Source of the DNA: Marinobacter vulgaris
GTDB taxonomy: Bacteria > Pseudomonadota > Gammaproteobacteria > Pseudomonadales > Oleiphilaceae
Reading direction: 5' to 3'
Length of the DNA: 64,000 nucleotides
NCBI RefSeq assembly: GCF_003344045.1
Contig: NZ_QFWX01000006.1
Coordinates: forward strand, 62,001-126,000
The position numbers were made by a program, and so were the translations under genes. Positions 61,106-64,000 of this stretch are shown in pieces. Below the pieces are notes generated by a model that saw nothing but the letters and a program-made list of their open reading frames with translations, searched no databases and had not been told where the DNA came from. The number at the start of each line of letters is the position of its first letter. Positions within the stretch are counted from its first letter, which is position 1.

Positions 61106-62221
61106 GTGAACAATGATTCTGCTTATTCACAACGTGTTGCCAGTGCACTAAAGACTCAGTTTGTCGCCGATGCCCTGGCAATGCCGGTGCACTGGTATTA
61201 CAACCCGATGGACATTGAGAAAGCCTTCCCTGGTGGTATTCAACGGTTTGAGGCTGCTCCGGATTTTCACCCTTCCTCAATCATGTCCCTGCATTCGACC
61301 AGCAGTGGTGGCCGTCGTCAGGGCCGGAAAGCGCCCGATGAGTCGTCCTCGGCGATTGTAGGCGATGTCATTCTGAAGGGCCGGGCTAAGTACTGGGATG
61401 TCCCCAGCGTTCATTATCACCAGGGTATGGGGCCCGGCGAGAATACGCTGAATGCGCATTGCACCCGTGTTCTCATGCGTGCGCTGGCTGGTGCGGCAGG
61501 GGAATATGATCGAAAGGTGTATCTTTCAGACTATATCGGTTTCATGACCGCCGATCCCCCCGCGCACCCGGATACCTACGCCGAATCTTATCATCGAGGG
61601 TTTTTTGCCAACTTTCAGAAGGGGTTGGCTCCAGAAAAATGCGCGATGGTAACCCACGATACGCCGTCGGTTGGCGGACTTGTGACGGTGGCATCTCTGG
61701 TGTTCTCACAACGGCTCCGGGGTGCCGGAGTGTCCGAGATACAGGCCCTGTGCCGTGAGCATGTGGCGTTGACACATCCGGACGAGTCGTTGATGGCGGT
61801 CTGTAACCGCTACGTACGGCTGCTTTGTGGCCTGATGGAGGGTCCTGGCGAAGAGGGCGCAAAGTCACTTCTGGTAGAAGCCGGTAAAGGTTCGGATGGT
61901 CTTGATGTTGCTGGTCTGGTGAGCCGCAACCTGCCTGACCTGCAGGTGGTGGGCCGACTGTATTCGTCGGCCTGCTATATCTCGGATTCCTGGCCGGTGG
62001 TCCTGTATCTGGCCTACAAATATCACAAGGACCCCTGGCTTGCGCTTCGCGTGAACACCAATCTGGGTGGCGATAATGTTCATAGGGGCATGGTGCTTGG
62101 TGCATTGATGGGGTTATTGCATGCAGAGGTAGCCACCAGCTGGTTCGACCAACTGGTGGCTCATCAGGCGATCGGCCGGGAGATTGACGCACTGATCAGC
62201 GCGGCAGTCGCTCCCAGATAG
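61106..62221 (+). CDS. ADP-ribosylglycohydrolase-fold protein with degenerate metal site
   Basis: 371 residues from GTG 61106 with AGGAG upstream. The fold is recognisable from ADALAMPVHWYYNP at the start and GGDNVHRGMVLGALMG at the end. Canonical family members have a DDT motif and a GGDTDT motif that hold two Mg ions. Here these read ENT (GPGENTLNAH) and GGDNVH, so several metal ligands are missing. It may have another substrate or no hydrolase activity. Its end overlaps the convergent ovoA end by 26 bases. Confidence 0.82.
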   Translation: MNNDSAYSQRVASALKTQFVADALAMPVHWYYNPMDIEKAFPGGIQRFEAAPDFHPSSIMSLHSTSSGGRRQGRKAPDESSSAIVGDVILKGRAKYWDVPSVHYHQGMGPGENTLNAHCTRVLMRALAGAAGEYDRKVYLSDYIGFMTADPPAHPDTYAESYHRGFFANFQKGLAPEKCAMVTHDTPSVGGLVTVASLVFSQRLRGAGVSEIQALCREHVALTHPDESLMAVCNRYVRLLCGLMEGPGEEGAKSLLVEAGKGSDGLDVAGLVSRNLPDLQVVGRLYSSACYISDSWPVVLYLAYKYHKDPWLALRVNTNLGGDNVHRGMVLGALMGLLHAEVATSWFDQLVAHQAIGREIDALISAAVAPR

Positions 62222-64000
62222 TCACCTCAGAAAGGGTGTGCTGGAATTTGTGCTGTGTCTCGCGCATCACGAAGGGCACTTTCCTGGGTTCACCTACGAG
62301 CCGGAAGTAGCTGCCAAGATGAGCTTTCAGTCCATCCAGAGTAGTGTGGTTTTCGCCGTCTTTCTTGAAACCGCCGATCCACTCTTCCTTCGGCGTGTGT
62401 TCCTCCAGCCATGTATAGGGTGAGGCAATGACCAGAATTCCGCCATCGTTGATGCGTTCGTGGATGCTGTCCAGGAACCGTCCTGGCCGATACAGCCGGT
62501 CAATCAGGTTGGCTGCCAATACCAGGTCGTAACCACTGAACTGAGGTTTGAGATTGCAGGCGTCGCCCTGATGGAAGGAAACCTTGTCAGCGAAACTTTC
62601 CAGTCCCAGTTCTTTCAGGGTGCGGGTGTGGTAGCTGACAAGTTCTCCTTCTTCGGCAAGCGCGTAGCGGATAGAGCCCTGCTCGGCCATCTCGACGCCC
62701 AGGCGAATGAAGTTGGCGGAAAAATCGACTCCCTCCACCTGATCAAAGGTCCTGGCCAGTTCGAAGCTCGATCGGCCACAGGCACTGCCAAGGTCCAGGG
62801 CCTTGCGAGTCGTTTTGCCCTTCATGGATTGAAGTGCCATGTCTGCCAGCGCCTTGGGGAAGTTTTCCACGCCGAACCAGGCATCACCGAAGTGGAATTC
62901 TGCGTACTCGGTCAGTAACCGGTCGCTTTCATAATAGGCGTTGGGCTGGGCAACCGCGGCATCTGACGCGATATAGCGGAAGCCTGCATGCTGGAAAAAG
63001 TGCGGTCTGAATGCGTACCGTGCTGCCAACCGTGCTTCGTTGCCGCAGGAAATCCAGGAGCCGCCTTTGATGAGATTGTGCTGGCCGTCGAAAGTGGGTG
63101 TGGTGAAGTCGTCGTAAAGGGGATGCACCTTGAAGCCATCAAAGGGATAGGTCGGTGTCTCCACCCACTGCCAGACGTTGCCGACGACATCAAACCAGTC
63201 ACGATGTCTGAAACGAGTTACAGGGCACGAGGATGCACCGTGGTCCAGGTGCAGATTTGCATTCGCCGGACTGGCTCCAACTTCCTCAACGCCCGCTACC
63301 GAACAGAGCCGATACCACTCGTCTTCTGTGGGCAGGCGGACCGGTTGGCCAGTCTGCTGGCGTTTCCACTCACAAAAAGCCTTGGCTTCATGGTAGTTCA
63401 CCTCTACCGGCCAGTCCCAGGGCATTTCCACTTCTTCGGTCATCAGGCGAAGGTGCCAACCGTCATTGTGCCAGCGCCAGAAAGTGGGGTACTTGGCTCC
63501 GGCAAACCGGCGCCATGAGGCTCCCTCGTCGCTCCAGTAGGTATCCCGTTCGTAGCCGCCGGCCTCAACGAACTCCAGGAACTCCTGGTTGCTCACCAGA
63601 TACTGGCTGGCACTGAATTCGTCAACACTCGCCTCGTGTTGCCCATACTCGTTATCCCATCCGTAGTAGGCGTCGTCAAAAGCTTTGCCGAGGTGAACCG
63701 TGCCCGCAGGAACCGTAATCAGCGCGTTCTCCGGCGCTTCACCAGTCTCACCAACGGGAGCCCATTCCGGCCGCGGCTGAACTCTGGCCAGATCGTGCTG
63801 GCGAATGAGAACGGAGGATGTTTCCAGGTGAATGCGCTCATGCTCGACGCCCATAACGATCGGCCACCAAGGGCTTTCCCAGTTAATGGGCAGATTCAGC
63901 GGCAGGGATTCGATCAGCTCGAGTACGCTGGCACGTACCTTGGCGCGGTAATCCATCACAGCAGAAACACTGGGCCACTCGTAGTGGTCGTCGTTAAGGT
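62196..64000 (-). CDS. ovoA: 5-histidylcysteine sulfoxide synthase with C-terminal methyltransferase (OvoA), cut by window edge
   Basis: About 600 residues are visible; the N-terminal part lies beyond the right edge and the frame is open to 64000. Iron-binding HxxxHxE is seen in EHERIHLETS, followed by the FGE-sulfatase domain (YLVSNQEFLEFVEAGGY, VRLPTEDEWYRL, NVWQWVETPTYPFDGF). The last 240 residues are a SAM methyltransferase (KALDLGSACGRSSFEL). The protein joins Cys to His, then methylates the product in ovothiol synthesis. Ovothiol is a marine antioxidant. No upstream promoter is visible in the window. Confidence 0.92.
   Translation of the reverse strand, partial: LNDDHYEWPSVSAVMDYRAKVRASVLELIESLPLNLPINWESPWWPIVMGVEHERIHLETSSVLIRQHDLARVQPRPEWAPVGETGEAPENALITVPAGTVHLGKAFDDAYYGWDNEYGQHEASVDEFSASQYLVSNQEFLEFVEAGGYERDTYWSDEGASWRRFAGAKYPTFWRWHNDGWHLRLMTEEVEMPWDWPVEVNYHEAKAFCEWKRQQTGQPVRLPTEDEWYRLCSVAGVEEVGASPANANLHLDHGASSCPVTRFRHRDWFDVVGNVWQWVETPTYPFDGFKVHPLYDDFTTPTFDGQHNLIKGGSWISCGNEARLAARYAFRPHFFQHAGFRYIASDAAVAQPNAYYESDRLLTEYAEFHFGDAWFGVENFPKALADMALQSMKGKTTRKALDLGSACGRSSFELARTFDQVEGVDFSANFIRLGVEMAEQGSIRYALAEEGELVSYHTRTLKELGLESFADKVSFHQGDACNLKPQFSGYDLVLAANLIDRLYRPGRFLDSIHERINDGGILVIASPYTWLEEHTPKEEWIGGFKKDGENHTTLDGLKAHLGSYFRLVGEPRKVPFVMRETQHKFQHTLSEVTIWERLPR

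Overview
The window looks like a chromosomal segment of a marine or halophilic gammaproteobacterium. It is most like Marinobacter or a relative, judged from protein style (TRAP and ABC uptake systems, ovoA, an aaeXAB-like efflux set, NnrU, RNase Z); no 16S gene is present to confirm this. It is mostly coding, with about 55 protein genes, and I saw no tRNA, rRNA, CRISPR array, insertion sequence or prophage.

Left part (1-9.7 kb): the 5' end of a patatin-like lipase gene, yqeY, an SDR gene and an outer-membrane-type protein. A long minus-strand operon follows: TRAP transporter (P, Q, M subunits), then E1 alpha, E1 beta and two E2-type genes of a 2-oxo-acid or acetoin dehydrogenase complex. The E2 function is split. 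One protein carries two lipoyl domains, a peripheral-subunit-binding domain and a catalytic-like core that has lost its catalytic His. The other carries a binding domain and an intact core but no lipoyl domain. No E3 gene is nearby.

Middle left (9.8-23 kb), the most striking region: a porin, an SDR, a second GroES/GroEL pair, a ribose-type ABC transporter (binding protein, two permeases, double ATPase), a LacI-family regulator, an M24 (creatinase/aminopeptidase-P fold) protein with one substituted metal ligand, and an aldehyde dehydrogenase. Four near-identical 14-bp palindromes (TGCAAACGNTTGCA type) lie in the four promoter regions. In three of them the palindrome supplies the TTGCAT -35 hexamer. 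I read this as one LacI regulon for uptake and oxidation of an unknown, sugar-like solute with a dedicated chaperonin.

Centre (23-48.4 kb): ordinary core and accessory genes. These are an atypical SDR, an MFS transporter, a phospholipid-methyltransferase-like protein, a VWA protein, a membrane J-domain protein, an esterase, a UspA-type protein coupled to a LonB-like protease, small secreted or hypothetical proteins, a PPOX-fold protein, an MscS channel, a gamma-glutamylcyclotransferase-like protein, SEC-C and DUF3010 proteins, PAS, a short 2OG oxygenase, RNase Z, a GAF-GGDEF-EAL protein, an HDAC-like amidohydrolase, TenA, an aaeXAB-like efflux set, a quinone-oxidoreductase-like MDR, an EamA transporter and an isochorismatase-like hydrolase.

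Right part (48.4-64 kb): a lipoprotein with an acidic Thr-rich linker and a fibronectin-like end. Next is a second catabolic-looking operon (sugar-phosphate-isomerase-like, membrane desaturase, NMT1/taurine-type ABC transporter, truncated GNAT remnant), divergent from a homocysteine S-methyltransferase. Then come an MFS transporter, NnrU, small proteins, a YjdF-like membrane protein, a deaminase, an AlkA-like glycosylase, an ADP-ribosylglycohydrolase-fold protein with a degenerate metal site, and ovoA (ovothiol synthesis), cut by the right edge.
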